DNA of 64,000 nt from Pedobacter aquatilis (GTDB taxonomy: Bacteria; Bacteroidota; Bacteroidia; Sphingobacteriales; Sphingobacteriaceae): NCBI RefSeq assembly GCF_030409415.1, contig NZ_JAUFPW010000026.1, positions 41,125 through 105,124 of the forward strand, written 5' to 3'. The translations under genes and the position numbers were made by a program. Below the pieces are notes generated by a model. It was not told the DNA's origin, did no database searches, and worked only from the letters and a program-made list of their open reading frames with translations. This document shows positions 8,228 through 17,091 of the stretch, one piece after another. Position 1 is the first letter of the stretch. Every line of letters starts with the position of its first letter.

Positions 8228-9943
8228 CTATTTCTTTTGATAATCGATTACGATACCGTTAGCCAATAGTTTAGAATTTAAATTGCTTAGTTTACTACCT
8301 GCAGGTATTTCTACAATTAAAACAGAATTTGATTTACCGACAATCACCTTAGTAACTGCTGATGCATTTTTAGCAATAACTTTCTGCGCTACGGCATCAT
8401 ATAAATCTACTTTCTTTTTAGTTTTAACCTTGTAATTAATTGTTTTAGGTAGGTTATAAGGATTGTATATTAAATAAGTTGGATAAGCTTTTTCTTTATA
8501 AAAATCAGTTGCTAAAACATCAAGTTTTAATATACCTTCGATATTGGTTTTTTCTACAATTGCGCCAAAGATGCCAACATGCCCACTTCCGTAAACACTA
8601 AATTGCGAAACATCCGGATTTTTGCCCGGCACCCATTTTGGGCCATCTCCCTGTGCAACCGGGCTTTTTTTATCCACATATAGAGTATCGAATGTAGAGG
8701 TTTTTGCAAAACCCTCGTAAGCAATTACACCTTTCGTAACCGATTCAAATTGTGGTATGGTTTGTCTATCAGCAGGCATATATTGCGGGTAAAAAAAGCG
8801 AGAAGCATTTACCGCATTCAGCATCCATTTACCAATTGCATTTGCATAAGCCGGGTTATAACGAACCGTTGGAACCAATGGCCATGCCGCATCAAAAGTG
8901 TTCATTAAAAAGCCATAACCGCCGTGGTCTACCGTACTACCAACTACGCCAGAAATATCATAACCATTCCATTTCCCGGTTAAAACACCCCAACCTTCAC
9001 GGCAAACGGCAGTACCGTCGAATGTCCAGCCCATAAGTTTATGAACATCGAAATCTGTTCCCTGTTCTGCATTCATTCTTGCAGCCAAATAAGCGCCAAA
9101 TGGCATCAGCAATTCGTATGTTGGATTGATTTTGTTACTTTCCAAAGCATTCATGGCACTTATTGCACCTTTTAAATAGCGTTTATCGCCAAATTTTTTA
9201 TAAGCAGAATATAACACCCAGGCATGTCCGGCAGCCGCATCTGGCTGTGCACAAATTTGGTTTGTCATGGGTTTCATTTGTGCATAATCGAAATATGAAT
9301 AGTTGTAGTTTCCGTTCAAAATCGAATCGGCTTTAAAAAATTTTTCAGCTATACTTTTAGCAATCCAATCAAAATCTTTTTCTTCAGGATATTGCTCGCA
9401 AATTGCATAAAAGAGTACATTAGGATATACATCGTACCACCAATCTCTGCCATAACCACCACCCAAAAGTGCAACCTCCGGAGCCGTATTATTCATCATA
9501 ATATTCCATTTGGTATCGCGGTTGAAATAGTTTTTCAGCATAGCAACATAATTCATACTTTTCTGGTTTCGCTTATCGATGCCAATTAAACTTGCCCCCA
9601 TTACTGCGCCCATATTCGCCAATGCTTCATGAAACATACCCTTATTATGCTGCTTTCCCTGACGAACATCACCCACTGCTGTATAAATGCCTAATGCAGG
9701 TTGATTAAAATTTTTATTGGTACTATCTATCCAAACCATAGGCCAGTGTTCTCCCTTAGCATTAAAGTCGTAAATGGTTTTGTCGAAATTCTGAGCCATT
9801 AACTTCCAATCAATAATTTTCAAAGGTTGGGGAACATCTGCCATTTCATCAACTCTGTTTAGAGATAATTGTTTAACTTGAGCTATAGCTAAGTTAGAAC
9901 CTGACAATAGTAATAATGCTATTAGTAATTTTGTAATCCTCAT
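8228..9943 (-). CDS. Exported protein of unknown function at the end of the GH130 utilisation locus
   Basis: 571 residues with a clear signal peptide (LLIALLLLSGSNLAIAQ, cut about residue 22). I do not recognise a named family. Visible features: many Trp and Tyr residues with Asp/His/Glu-rich clusters such as HWPMVWIDS, GGGYGRDWWYDVYPNV, QPDAAAGHAWVLYSAYKKFGD, CREGWGVLTGKW and VGSTVDHGGYGF. The middle is predicted largely helical, and the last 120 residues (KTINYKVKTKKKVDLYDAV onward) look like a beta-sandwich. A helical catalytic domain followed by a beta domain is common in glycoside hydrolases and polysaccharide lyases, so an enzyme acting on the imported glycan in the periplasm is a reasonable inference but unproved. 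It is the last gene of the susC-susD-GH130-MFS unit, 16 bp after the MFS stop. Confidence is high that it is a gene, low for any specific reaction. Confidence 0.85.
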   Translation of the reverse strand: MRITKLLIALLLLSGSNLAIAQVKQLSLNRVDEMADVPQPLKIIDWKLMAQNFDKTIYDFNAKGEHWPMVWIDSTNKNFNQPALGIYTAVGDVRQGKQHNKGMFHEALANMGAVMGASLIGIDKRNQKSMNYVAMLKNYFNRDTKWNIMMNNTAPEVALLGGGYGRDWWYDVYPNVLFYAICEQYPEEKDFDWIAKSIAEKFFKADSILNGNYNYSYFDYAQMKPMTNQICAQPDAAAGHAWVLYSAYKKFGDKRYLKGAISAMNALESNKINPTYELLMPFGAYLAARMNAEQGTDFDVHKLMGWTFDGTAVCREGWGVLTGKWNGYDISGVVGSTVDHGGYGFLMNTFDAAWPLVPTVRYNPAYANAIGKWMLNAVNASRFFYPQYMPADRQTIPQFESVTKGVIAYEGFAKTSTFDTLYVDKKSPVAQGDGPKWVPGKNPDVSQFSVYGSGHVGIFGAIVEKTNIEGILKLDVLATDFYKEKAYPTYLIYNPYNLPKTINYKVKTKKKVDLYDAVAQKVIAKNASAVTKVIVGKSNSVLIVEIPAGSKLSNLNSKLLANGIVIDYQKK

Positions 9944-9959
9944 AATTGATTAGAATATG

Positions 9960-11243
9960 CTAGTTGGTTATTGGAGCAATAAGACTTGGAGCCTCCTCAC
10001 TCAGAATTGGTGCGTTATCTACACTTTCGATTTTGCCCTGCTTTATAATATCTTTTGCAACCCAAAATGAAGCAAGTTGCAAAATAGCAACAATTACAAT
10101 GGCGTAACGTAAGGCAATTTCTACGGAAAATGAATAAGCCAAAACTAAAAATGTTCCGGCACCAACTAAACGACCAATATACAAACCCGCTTCATGATTT
10201 AGAATGTAAGCAAATTCACTACGTTTCTCTTTTTTGGTTAAAATATCAATAACACTGTACTGTATAGGATAATACGCAATATCTAATAAAGGCTTTGCCA
10301 GCAACAATAGCAACATAAAGATAATTACGCCTGTACTGTTGTACAAAATTCCATTAATTACTGCCGCTATCGCAAACAATAATAAACCTGCACCGAACAC
10401 ATAAACTCTATGTTTTGGTGATGTTTTACGTCCGATGATGTACATAACAAATGCGGCGATAATTGCACCAACAGATTGTGCAGTACCAAGCGCTCCCTCC
10501 TTGCCTACCAATAACATAATTAACATTGCAGGAGCTGTTACTAAAAACCCTTGTACTAATCCTTTTAAACTTGCCAATCTCAATAATTTATACCAGTAAG
10601 GATCGAACTTAAAATAGACAAACTTTTTTTCTGTAGGATTGGTAAAGTTGCCTCTAAAACACATGATGGAGGCTAAAATGGTTATAAATACCACAAATCC
10701 AGTAACTATACGATAGGCTAACTGAGCATTGCCACTTATTGCAGATTGATATTCTATAAATGCACCAATTGAGAATGGAATAATGATAGCAATTATGGTA
10801 TAAAAAAACGTTTCCAAACCATAGTAGTAATTTCTATTGTCATCATTTGTCATAGCCAGGGCTAAAAAATCTCTATTTGCCCAATAAAATCCGAACGACA
10901 TTCCCATAATTAAACCAGCGATGCCGATACCAACTGTATCTAATGTAGTTAAAGACATCATTACCATCATCGAAATACCGCTCAACATCATCCCTAAAGA
11001 ATAAAGGGTTTTGATAGAAAAAGTACGCAACAGGTAACCATTAATAAGAAATGTGATTGGAATGCCGGTATAAATGGTTAATTGATACACCACCACCTTT
11101 ACTGGGTCGTTAGAGCTACGCATAACGTAGGCTGCTACAAAAATATCTATAACAGGAAGTACAATGCTATAAATTAAATTAGTAAGGGTTAACACCTTAA
11201 AATTATAGGATTGGCTTTTAAAATGAGCTATTTCTGATCGCAT
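9960..11243 (-). CDS. MFS-type sugar/oligosaccharide transporter
   Basis: About 427 residues from the ATG at 11243 (MRSEIAHFKSQ). A longer reading to 11291 needs TTG and overlaps the preceding gene far more, so the ATG is preferred; it still overlaps the GH130 stop by 16 bp, suggesting translational coupling. About twelve hydrophobic segments are visible, for example ILPVIDIFVAAYVM, GIPITFLINGYLL, GIGIAGLIMGMSFGFYWANRDF, GIIFMLLLLLAKPLLDIAYY-like helices and IALRYAIVIVAILQLASFW. A cytoplasmic loop with FNPTEKKFVYFKFDPYW-type sequence separates the two halves. In GH130 loci an inner-membrane MFS carrier normally brings the mannoside into the cytoplasm, where the phosphorylase works. Substrate assignment rests on that context. 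Confidence 0.88.
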   Translation of the reverse strand: MRSEIAHFKSQSYNFKVLTLTNLIYSIVLPVIDIFVAAYVMRSSNDPVKVVVYQLTIYTGIPITFLINGYLLRTFSIKTLYSLGMMLSGISMMVMMSLTTLDTVGIGIAGLIMGMSFGFYWANRDFLALAMTNDDNRNYYYGLETFFYTIIAIIIPFSIGAFIEYQSAISGNAQLAYRIVTGFVVFITILASIMCFRGNFTNPTEKKFVYFKFDPYWYKLLRLASLKGLVQGFLVTAPAMLIMLLVGKEGALGTAQSVGAIIAAFVMYIIGRKTSPKHRVYVFGAGLLLFAIAAVINGILYNSTGVIIFMLLLLLAKPLLDIAYYPIQYSVIDILTKKEKRSEFAYILNHEAGLYIGRLVGAGTFLVLAYSFSVEIALRYAIVIVAILQLASFWVAKDIIKQGKIESVDNAPILSEEAPSLIAPITN

Positions 11244-12289
11244 GGCTTTAATTGAGCTAAAATATTTTGGATTGAAAATTTGGCTGCACAAACAAATTCA
11301 TCGGCTGCGCCGTAATAAATTGTAAGTTCATCGCCAGTAATAATGTGTCCGTTTGTAAAAACCACATGACCAAAGAAACCGCTTAATTCGTACGGTGTTT
11401 GTGGCTGCATAATTGGCCCATCTGTTTGGGCAAGAACATTAGTTGGATCATTCAAATCCATTAAAAAAGCGCCTAAGCAGTATTGATGATTTTCATTTGC
11501 ACCATGGTAAATTTCTAACCAACCCTTTTCGGTTTTAATTGGCGCTGCACCTGCCCCAACTCTTTTACTATCCCATTTACCTTTGCGGGTTTTTATTAGG
11601 CATTTGTTATGCCCCCAATGTATGCCATCTGGCGATTGAGCAATCCAAATGTAATTCCCTCCCAAATCAACACTGCTGGGGCGATGCAAGGCGTAAAACT
11701 TTCCATTAATTTTTTCTTCAAAAACTGCACAATCTTTATTGTGCGGAGGAATAACCATTCCGTGTTTTTCGAAAGTTTTCCAATCTTTTGTGGTGCGCAT
11801 ACCAACGCCAACGCCGTGACTGGAAACTGCTGTAAATGTGAGGTAATATGTATCTTCAATTAGTGCAACACGGCAATCTTCAATCCCAAAAGTTTCATCT
11901 TCACCTTCGCCTTGTAATAAAGGATACCCTTCTGGTTGATAGAAATTAATGCCATCATCACTACAAACTAACCTTAAATGCGAAAGTGTGGTTAAATAAT
12001 CAGCACCTTTGTATGTTATAACTCTGGGGTCTGTTGCAATTAATTCTGGATCATTTTCTTTTATTTTGATGATTTCTATCCCATTGCCATTCAATACCGG
12101 AAACGAAATTATACCGTCCTCTTGTTTTGGGCGTTCTGCCACTCTAACCAACAACCAGGTTTTACCTTGAAAAGTAAATACACCCGGATTTAACAAACAG
12201 GCAATTTCTAAACCTTCGATACTTGGTTTTAAATCTTTGGGAGAGAGAATTGGATTTTGAGAAAAACGATTAGCAATATCTGTTGACAT
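11228..12289 (-). CDS. Glycoside hydrolase family 130 protein (beta-mannoside phosphorylase type)
   Basis: 353 residues from the ATG at 12289 (MSTDIANRF); an extension to 12316 would need GTG and is less likely. The five-bladed beta-propeller pattern of GH130 is visible: NPILSPKDLKP at the start, LNPGVFTFQGKTWLLVRVAERP, the catalytic-region motif FGIEDCRVALIEDTYYLTFTA, RVGAGAAPIKTEKGWLEIYHGA, and a C-terminal IYYGAADEFVCAA. GH130 enzymes phosphorolyse beta-1,4-mannosyl-glucose or mannooligosaccharides to mannose-1-phosphate; some subfamilies hydrolyse beta-1,2-mannosides instead. There is no signal peptide, so it acts in the cytoplasm, consistent with the co-transcribed MFS carrier. Phosphorylase versus hydrolase, and the exact linkage, cannot be settled from the sequence alone. 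Confidence 0.92.
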   Translation of the reverse strand: MSTDIANRFSQNPILSPKDLKPSIEGLEIACLLNPGVFTFQGKTWLLVRVAERPKQEDGIISFPVLNGNGIEIIKIKENDPELIATDPRVITYKGADYLTTLSHLRLVCSDDGINFYQPEGYPLLQGEGEDETFGIEDCRVALIEDTYYLTFTAVSSHGVGVGMRTTKDWKTFEKHGMVIPPHNKDCAVFEEKINGKFYALHRPSSVDLGGNYIWIAQSPDGIHWGHNKCLIKTRKGKWDSKRVGAGAAPIKTEKGWLEIYHGANENHQYCLGAFLMDLNDPTNVLAQTDGPIMQPQTPYELSGFFGHVVFTNGHIITGDELTIYYGAADEFVCAAKFSIQNILAQLKPCDQK

Positions 12290-12357
12290 ATTTTTAAAAA
12301 TATTTATCAATACCACACAAAAGATGGTGTTGTTTTTTTATAGAAATGAATTTTGAA

Positions 12358-12390
12358 ATAGGAGCCAATCAGACATTAATTGACTCCTAT
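12358..12390 (-). promoter_or_regulatory. Intra-operon stem-loop between susD and GH130
   Basis: Arms ATAGGAGCCAAT (12358-12369) and ATTGACTCCTAT (12379-12390) are complementary except at one position. In the minus-strand transcript that position is a G-U pair, so the stem is fully paired only in the direction of the operon. No U-tract follows directly, so it is more likely an RNA-stability or attenuation hairpin that favours susCD over the downstream enzymes than a full terminator. Confidence 0.6.
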
Positions 12391-12394
12391 CAAT

Positions 12395-13879
12395 TTAATA
12401 ACCAGGATTTTGTTTTAAAGTTCCTGCAGAAGCATCAACCTCTCCTTGTGGTATTGGATACAGGTAATGCTTATCCTGAAAGTTTTTGCCTTTTGAAGTC
12501 ATAACTGCTTTTGCAATTTTCCAACGTTTTAAATCGAGCATACGTTGAGATTCAAAACCAAGCTCAACTCTACGTTCAGATATAAGCCAGTTTTTAATTT
12601 CTTCTTTATTTGTTGATGCTGCTCTATCTGGTAAAGTTCCGGCAGGTGGGATAACGCCTAATGCACTTGTACTCGTTCTGGCTCTTGCTCTGATTTGATT
12701 AATGATTGCAACCGCATCAGCATATTGCCCTAATTCATTTTGAGCTTCTGCTTTCCATAATAAAACATCAGCAAAGCGAATGTAGATTTTATTGTTGGCC
12801 GCATCATCATTGCCCTTATTTGAGCCATTAGTACTACCCAATAATTTATTTACATTTTGATTTGGAGCATCTACCGTATAAAGTTTTCTTGGATCATTTG
12901 CTTCAAAGGCGTTCAAGAAATCGGTGCTTGGCGCAAAGAATCCCCATCCCAGTGGAGCACAAATACCATTACCCTTTAATGGGTTTTGATTACTTTGATG
13001 ATCATAACAGAAGATAACTTCGTTTTCTGCAAATTCTTTGGTTTGATTAAAACTATCGAAGTAATTAGCATTTAAGCCGTAGAAACCAGTAGCTTGAAGT
13101 TCATTAACATTTGTAACTACATCAGCCCATTTTTCGGTGTATAATGCGCTTTTAGCAAGCAAAGCGATTGCAGAACCTCTGTTTGCTCTCCATCTTTCGG
13201 TAGCAGAACTATACTTTGCATTAGGCAATAAACCTTTTGCTAAGGTTAAGTCAGATTTGATTTTATCCCAAACGACGTTTTTATCTGCCTTAACTGCTAC
13301 ATCAAAGGCTTCTTGATATGTACTAACTGGTTTTAAAATCAATGGTATATCGCCAAAATTGGTAACTAAAGAAAAATAATAATACGAACGCAGGAAATAA
13401 GCTTCGCCTAATAATTGATTTTTACGAGCGGTTGTGATACCTGTAATGGCTTCAATATCTGATTTGGTTAATAACTCAATCGCGATATTTAAACGCTTAA
13501 TGCCTTCGTAATTGTATTTCCATAATCCGTTAGGACCGCCATTTGTAGAGGTAAATGTAAAATTATTTACATCGTCCATCCACGGCTGGTCTCCATCCGG
13601 ATTCCATTTTTTCTCCATATCATCAGAAGCAATATCTTGTAAAACCAAATCATTTTGAAAAACAAGACCACCCGACCAATCCCATTGGGCTAAAATGTTA
13701 AGTCTGTTTGATAATAATTGATATGCTGAATTTACAGAATTTTCTACCGTACCTAAAGTTGGCGTAGAATTAACCTGCTCTAGTGTTGTTAGGCCGACAG
13801 CTTCGGTAGTAAGTTGTTTCTTACAACCTGTAATGGTTACAAAACCTATTGTTGCAGTTATTAATAATATTTTTTTCAT
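12395..13879 (-). CDS. SusD/RagB-family outer-membrane glycan-binding lipoprotein
   Basis: 494 residues. The signal peptide ends in a lipobox with Cys19 (FVTITGCKKQL), so the protein is lipid-anchored. The SusD fold shows as N-terminal helical segments, LLGEAYFLRSYYYFSLVTNFGDIPLI near residue 160, and the C-terminal SusD domain with IRFADVLLWKAEAQNELGQYADAVAIINQIRARA and the final KQNPGY signature. SusD proteins cap the SusC barrel and capture oligosaccharides at the cell surface. It is encoded 20 bp after susC, as is standard. Substrate specificity is probably a mannose-containing glycan, judging from the GH130 gene that follows. Confidence 0.95.
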   Translation of the reverse strand: MKKILLITATIGFVTITGCKKQLTTEAVGLTTLEQVNSTPTLGTVENSVNSAYQLLSNRLNILAQWDWSGGLVFQNDLVLQDIASDDMEKKWNPDGDQPWMDDVNNFTFTSTNGGPNGLWKYNYEGIKRLNIAIELLTKSDIEAITGITTARKNQLLGEAYFLRSYYYFSLVTNFGDIPLILKPVSTYQEAFDVAVKADKNVVWDKIKSDLTLAKGLLPNAKYSSATERWRANRGSAIALLAKSALYTEKWADVVTNVNELQATGFYGLNANYFDSFNQTKEFAENEVIFCYDHQSNQNPLKGNGICAPLGWGFFAPSTDFLNAFEANDPRKLYTVDAPNQNVNKLLGSTNGSNKGNDDAANNKIYIRFADVLLWKAEAQNELGQYADAVAIINQIRARARTSTSALGVIPPAGTLPDRAASTNKEEIKNWLISERRVELGFESQRMLDLKRWKIAKAVMTSKGKNFQDKHYLYPIPQGEVDASAGTLKQNPGY

Positions 13880-13899
13880 AATACTTTTCTAAAAAAGGT

Positions 13900-16800
13900 T
13901 TATAAATTAATTTTTAAACCAAGGATAAATGCCTTTGATTGCGGATAAGTTCCTTTATCAATTAATGACGTAGATTCAGGATCTAAGCCTGTATAATCAG
14001 TAATTGTAAATAAGTTTTGGCCCGAAGCATATAAGCGAACATTTTTTACACCGATTTTTTTAACATCGAATGTATATCCAACCTCAATATTTTTCAACCT
14101 TAAATACGATGCATCCTCAACAAAAACACTTGATACATTTCCACCGCCATTATTGTTAAATGTTAAACGAGGTAAAGTATTACTTGTTCCAGGACCATTC
14201 CAGCTATCCAAAACGGAAGTCATGGAATTGAAAGGGCGACTATCGAAATTTATAATCTGTTTCAAATCATTATAACGATCTACATCCTGAACCTCTTGAA
14301 GCAAGAATGAAAAGTCGAATTTTTTATATGATGAAGAGAAAGCTAAACCGTACGCAAACTTTGGTATCGGATTACCGATAAACGTTCTGTCATCAGCATT
14401 TATTTGTCCATCGCCGTTTAAATCTTTGAATTTAATATCACCAGGTAAAGTACCATTAGCATTGGAGAATAAATGACTGCTTACTTCTGCCGGTGTTTGG
14501 TAAATACCATCGAACACTAATCCATAATATGAGCTAATCGGTCTTCCTACTTCAGTTTTAGTATGCGTAGCATCATCAATAATATTCTTAACAAATTCCT
14601 GTAATTTATTTACACGGTTGGTTAAGGTTGCAATATTTGCGTTTACATTATATTTAAAAGCACGATCTCTGTTCTGGAAATTTAAGCCAAATTCAAAGCC
14701 TTTATTTGTAACTTCTCCGGCATTTACATAAGTTCTATCAATTACACCAACCGATACCGCTGGTAAGCCGACCGTTAACAAGATATCATCTGTTTTCTTA
14801 TTGAAATAATCGGCAGTAAAAGATAGTTTGTTCTTTAAAATACCAAAGTCGATTCCAATATTTGTTTGGGTTGTAGTTTCCCATTTAACATCTGGGTTAC
14901 CATAACGAACAACGTTAACAATGCCACCAGATTCTGAAACCAAAGTTTGATAAGTGTTATTAGGAATCTCTTGATTTCCTGCCTGTCCCCAGCTTCCTCT
15001 AAGTTTAAATTCAGAAATCCATTTAACATCCTTAAGGAAATTTTCTTGAGAAATCATCCATCCTGCCGAAACAGAAGGGAAATATCCCCATTTATTACTC
15101 GGACCAAAACGAGATGAACCATCGGCCCTTAAAGTTGCAGTTGCAAAATATTTACCATCGTAATTGTAAGATGCACTACTAAAAAATGAAACCAAATTAA
15201 ACTGACTGGCAGAACCAGAATTATAAATATTAGTTAAGCTTCCATAATCTAAATATTGAAATCCTGAACTACTTTTATCAAAATTTTGTCTGCTACCGCC
15301 AATTGCTGATGATTTGCTGGAGATACTTTCGGCACCGATTAAGAAATTTACATTATGCTTCTCAGCGAAGGTTTTTACGTAGTTTAAGGTGTTTGTAAAA
15401 GTAAAATTCATTACTTCTCCCCTATTCTCATCTAAATTATTTGGTTTATTGTTTCTTCCTTTACCTGGATACAATTCATCAGGGTTGTTATCGTTATCAT
15501 CTCCATAGTTCTGCGCAAAGTTTTTATTGTGTGAGAAACTGATGTCCACACCAACACTTGAGCGGAATGTTAAAGATTTATCACCTAAGAAAGCATATTC
15601 TCCATAAATATTTCCAAAAGTTTGAAAGGTTTTACGCTTATCATTAGTAAAGTTTACAATCGCGATTGGATTAGAACTAAATTCAAAATTTTTATCCCAG
15701 CCATTATTATTACCTGTGTAAAAAGGCAAATCGGTATATGGATTTGCGGCAGAATAAGTTGGGTCGTTTACATTTTTAAATACGCCCAAAACCGGTGGAC
15801 GTAATAAAGCATGACGAATTACACCCGGAACATCGCCACTTGAGGATAGTTTATCTTGCTTGGCAAAACTTAATTGAAGATTTGTACCAACTTTAAATCT
15901 ATCTGTAACATTAGCATTCACATTAGATCTGAAGTTAAAGCGCTCATAACCATCGTGATTTTGAACCACAATACCATCTTGCTTGTAATAACCGGTTGAT
16001 ATTAAATATTGTACATTATCAGAACCACCATTTACTGAGGCTTGCAAGTTGGTAGACTTACCTGTTTCGAATAATTCATCTAACCAATCCGTATCGGCCA
16101 AATCCGTTCTGCTTCTTGCCGCCTGATATGGGCTTACCGCATTTGCGGCGTTGCCCAAAGTATTATGCCAAGCTCTATCTTTAACCGTTAAATATTGATC
16201 AGCATTAAGCATTTTTGGCAGATTTGTAGCCTGATAAAACCCTCTAAAGTAATCGACATTAACATTTGCCTTACCTTTTGTTCCACTTATTGTAGTTATA
16301 ATTACCACACCATTGGCAGCTCTTGACCCATAAATTGCACTTGCAGCGGCATCTTTTAAAACCGTCATTGATTTTACATCGCCTTGATTTAGAAATGATA
16401 TATCACGAGTTGGAACACCATCAATAACATATAGTACATCATTATTTCCTAAAGTTCCTTCACCTCTAATCCTGATTTTAATTCCATCGCCGGGTGCACC
16501 TGTATTTGCTGCAACAAATACACCTGCAACCTGTCCTTGTAGTGCCTGCGCAACATCGGGAATTCTGGTTTTTTGCAAATCATTCATATCAACTGTTGCA
16601 ACCGAACCAGTAATCGATGCTTTCTTTTGAGAAGTATAACCTACAACTACAACATCATCTAATGCTTGTGAAGAAGGTTTTAATGCTACATTTAAACTAC
16701 CACCGTTAGTATTTAGCGTTATTGCATTATAACCTATGTAATTAAAAGTTAAGGTTTGTGCGCCGCCAGCTTGCAGTGTTAACACATAAATTCCATCCTC

Positions 16801-16974
16801 GTTTGTAGTTGTTTTGTTTTGAGTATTGGTTTGAGCAACCACAACACCCGGCAAAGGTTGATTGGATTCATCGGTAACTTTCCCTGTTACTTTAGTTTGG
16901 GCATAACTTGTAAAACCGGTTATAACTAAAAACAAGAAAGCCAACAATCCATAGGTACGTCTGTTTTTTTCCAT
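13900..16974 (-). CDS. SusC/RagA-family TonB-dependent receptor of the GH130 locus
   Basis: 1024 residues. Order: signal peptide (about 1-25, ending TGFTSYAQ), carboxypeptidase-D-like domain about 27-110 (VTGKVTDESNQPLPGVVVAQ ... TFNYIGYNAI), TonB box/plug beginning DDVVVVGYTSQKKASITGSV, plug core with IRIRGEGTLGNNDVLYVIDG and AASAIYGSRAANGVVIITT, then a long 22-strand barrel ending in a C-terminal aromatic/hydrophobic strand (SKAFILGLKINL). It imports oligosaccharides through the outer membrane, powered by TonB-ExbBD encoded elsewhere. It is the first gene of the unit and lies directly downstream of the HTCS gene, with direct repeats and a TAnnTTTG element in the 117-bp gap, fitting HTCS-controlled expression. 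Confidence 0.96.
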   Translation of the reverse strand: MEKNRRTYGLLAFLFLVITGFTSYAQTKVTGKVTDESNQPLPGVVVAQTNTQNKTTTNEDGIYVLTLQAGGAQTLTFNYIGYNAITLNTNGGSLNVALKPSSQALDDVVVVGYTSQKKASITGSVATVDMNDLQKTRIPDVAQALQGQVAGVFVAANTGAPGDGIKIRIRGEGTLGNNDVLYVIDGVPTRDISFLNQGDVKSMTVLKDAAASAIYGSRAANGVVIITTISGTKGKANVNVDYFRGFYQATNLPKMLNADQYLTVKDRAWHNTLGNAANAVSPYQAARSRTDLADTDWLDELFETGKSTNLQASVNGGSDNVQYLISTGYYKQDGIVVQNHDGYERFNFRSNVNANVTDRFKVGTNLQLSFAKQDKLSSSGDVPGVIRHALLRPPVLGVFKNVNDPTYSAANPYTDLPFYTGNNNGWDKNFEFSSNPIAIVNFTNDKRKTFQTFGNIYGEYAFLGDKSLTFRSSVGVDISFSHNKNFAQNYGDDNDNNPDELYPGKGRNNKPNNLDENRGEVMNFTFTNTLNYVKTFAEKHNVNFLIGAESISSKSSAIGGSRQNFDKSSSGFQYLDYGSLTNIYNSGSASQFNLVSFFSSASYNYDGKYFATATLRADGSSRFGPSNKWGYFPSVSAGWMISQENFLKDVKWISEFKLRGSWGQAGNQEIPNNTYQTLVSESGGIVNVVRYGNPDVKWETTTQTNIGIDFGILKNKLSFTADYFNKKTDDILLTVGLPAVSVGVIDRTYVNAGEVTNKGFEFGLNFQNRDRAFKYNVNANIATLTNRVNKLQEFVKNIIDDATHTKTEVGRPISSYYGLVFDGIYQTPAEVSSHLFSNANGTLPGDIKFKDLNGDGQINADDRTFIGNPIPKFAYGLAFSSSYKKFDFSFLLQEVQDVDRYNDLKQIINFDSRPFNSMTSVLDSWNGPGTSNTLPRLTFNNNGGGNVSSVFVEDASYLRLKNIEVGYTFDVKKIGVKNVRLYASGQNLFTITDYTGLDPESTSLIDKGTYPQSKAFILGLKINL

Positions 16975-16997
16975 TTGATTTATATTTGATTAGTACA

Positions 16998-17005
16998 CAA
17001 ATATA
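16998..17005 (-). promoter_or_regulatory. Candidate -7 element of the GH130-locus susC promoter
   Basis: On the minus strand this reads TATATTTG, a full match to TAnnTTTG, 24 bp upstream of the susC ATG. No TTG occurs at the standard -33 spacing, as expected if the promoter depends on an activator bound to the adjacent repeats at 17018-17064. Confidence 0.5.
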
Positions 17006-17017
17006 GACCAGCGGTAG

Positions 17018-17064
17018 TGCAACATTAGTACACTATATTAACATTTTAGTTCACTATTGTTGCA
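17018..17064. promoter_or_regulatory. Putative HTCS operator: paired repeats upstream of susC
   Basis: Two related words lie in tandem: AACATTAGTACACTAT (17021-17036) and AACATTTTAGTTCACTAT (17040-17057), whose right ends are exactly 21 bp apart, two helical turns. They are bracketed by TGCAACA (17018-17024) and TGTTGCA (17058-17064), an inverted pair. AraC-type HTCS regulators bind such spaced direct repeats. The position, immediately upstream of the -7 element of susC, supports an activator site. Binding is inferred. Confidence 0.55.
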
Positions 17065-17091
17065 AATGGTTAAAAAAAACAGCGTTTTTAC

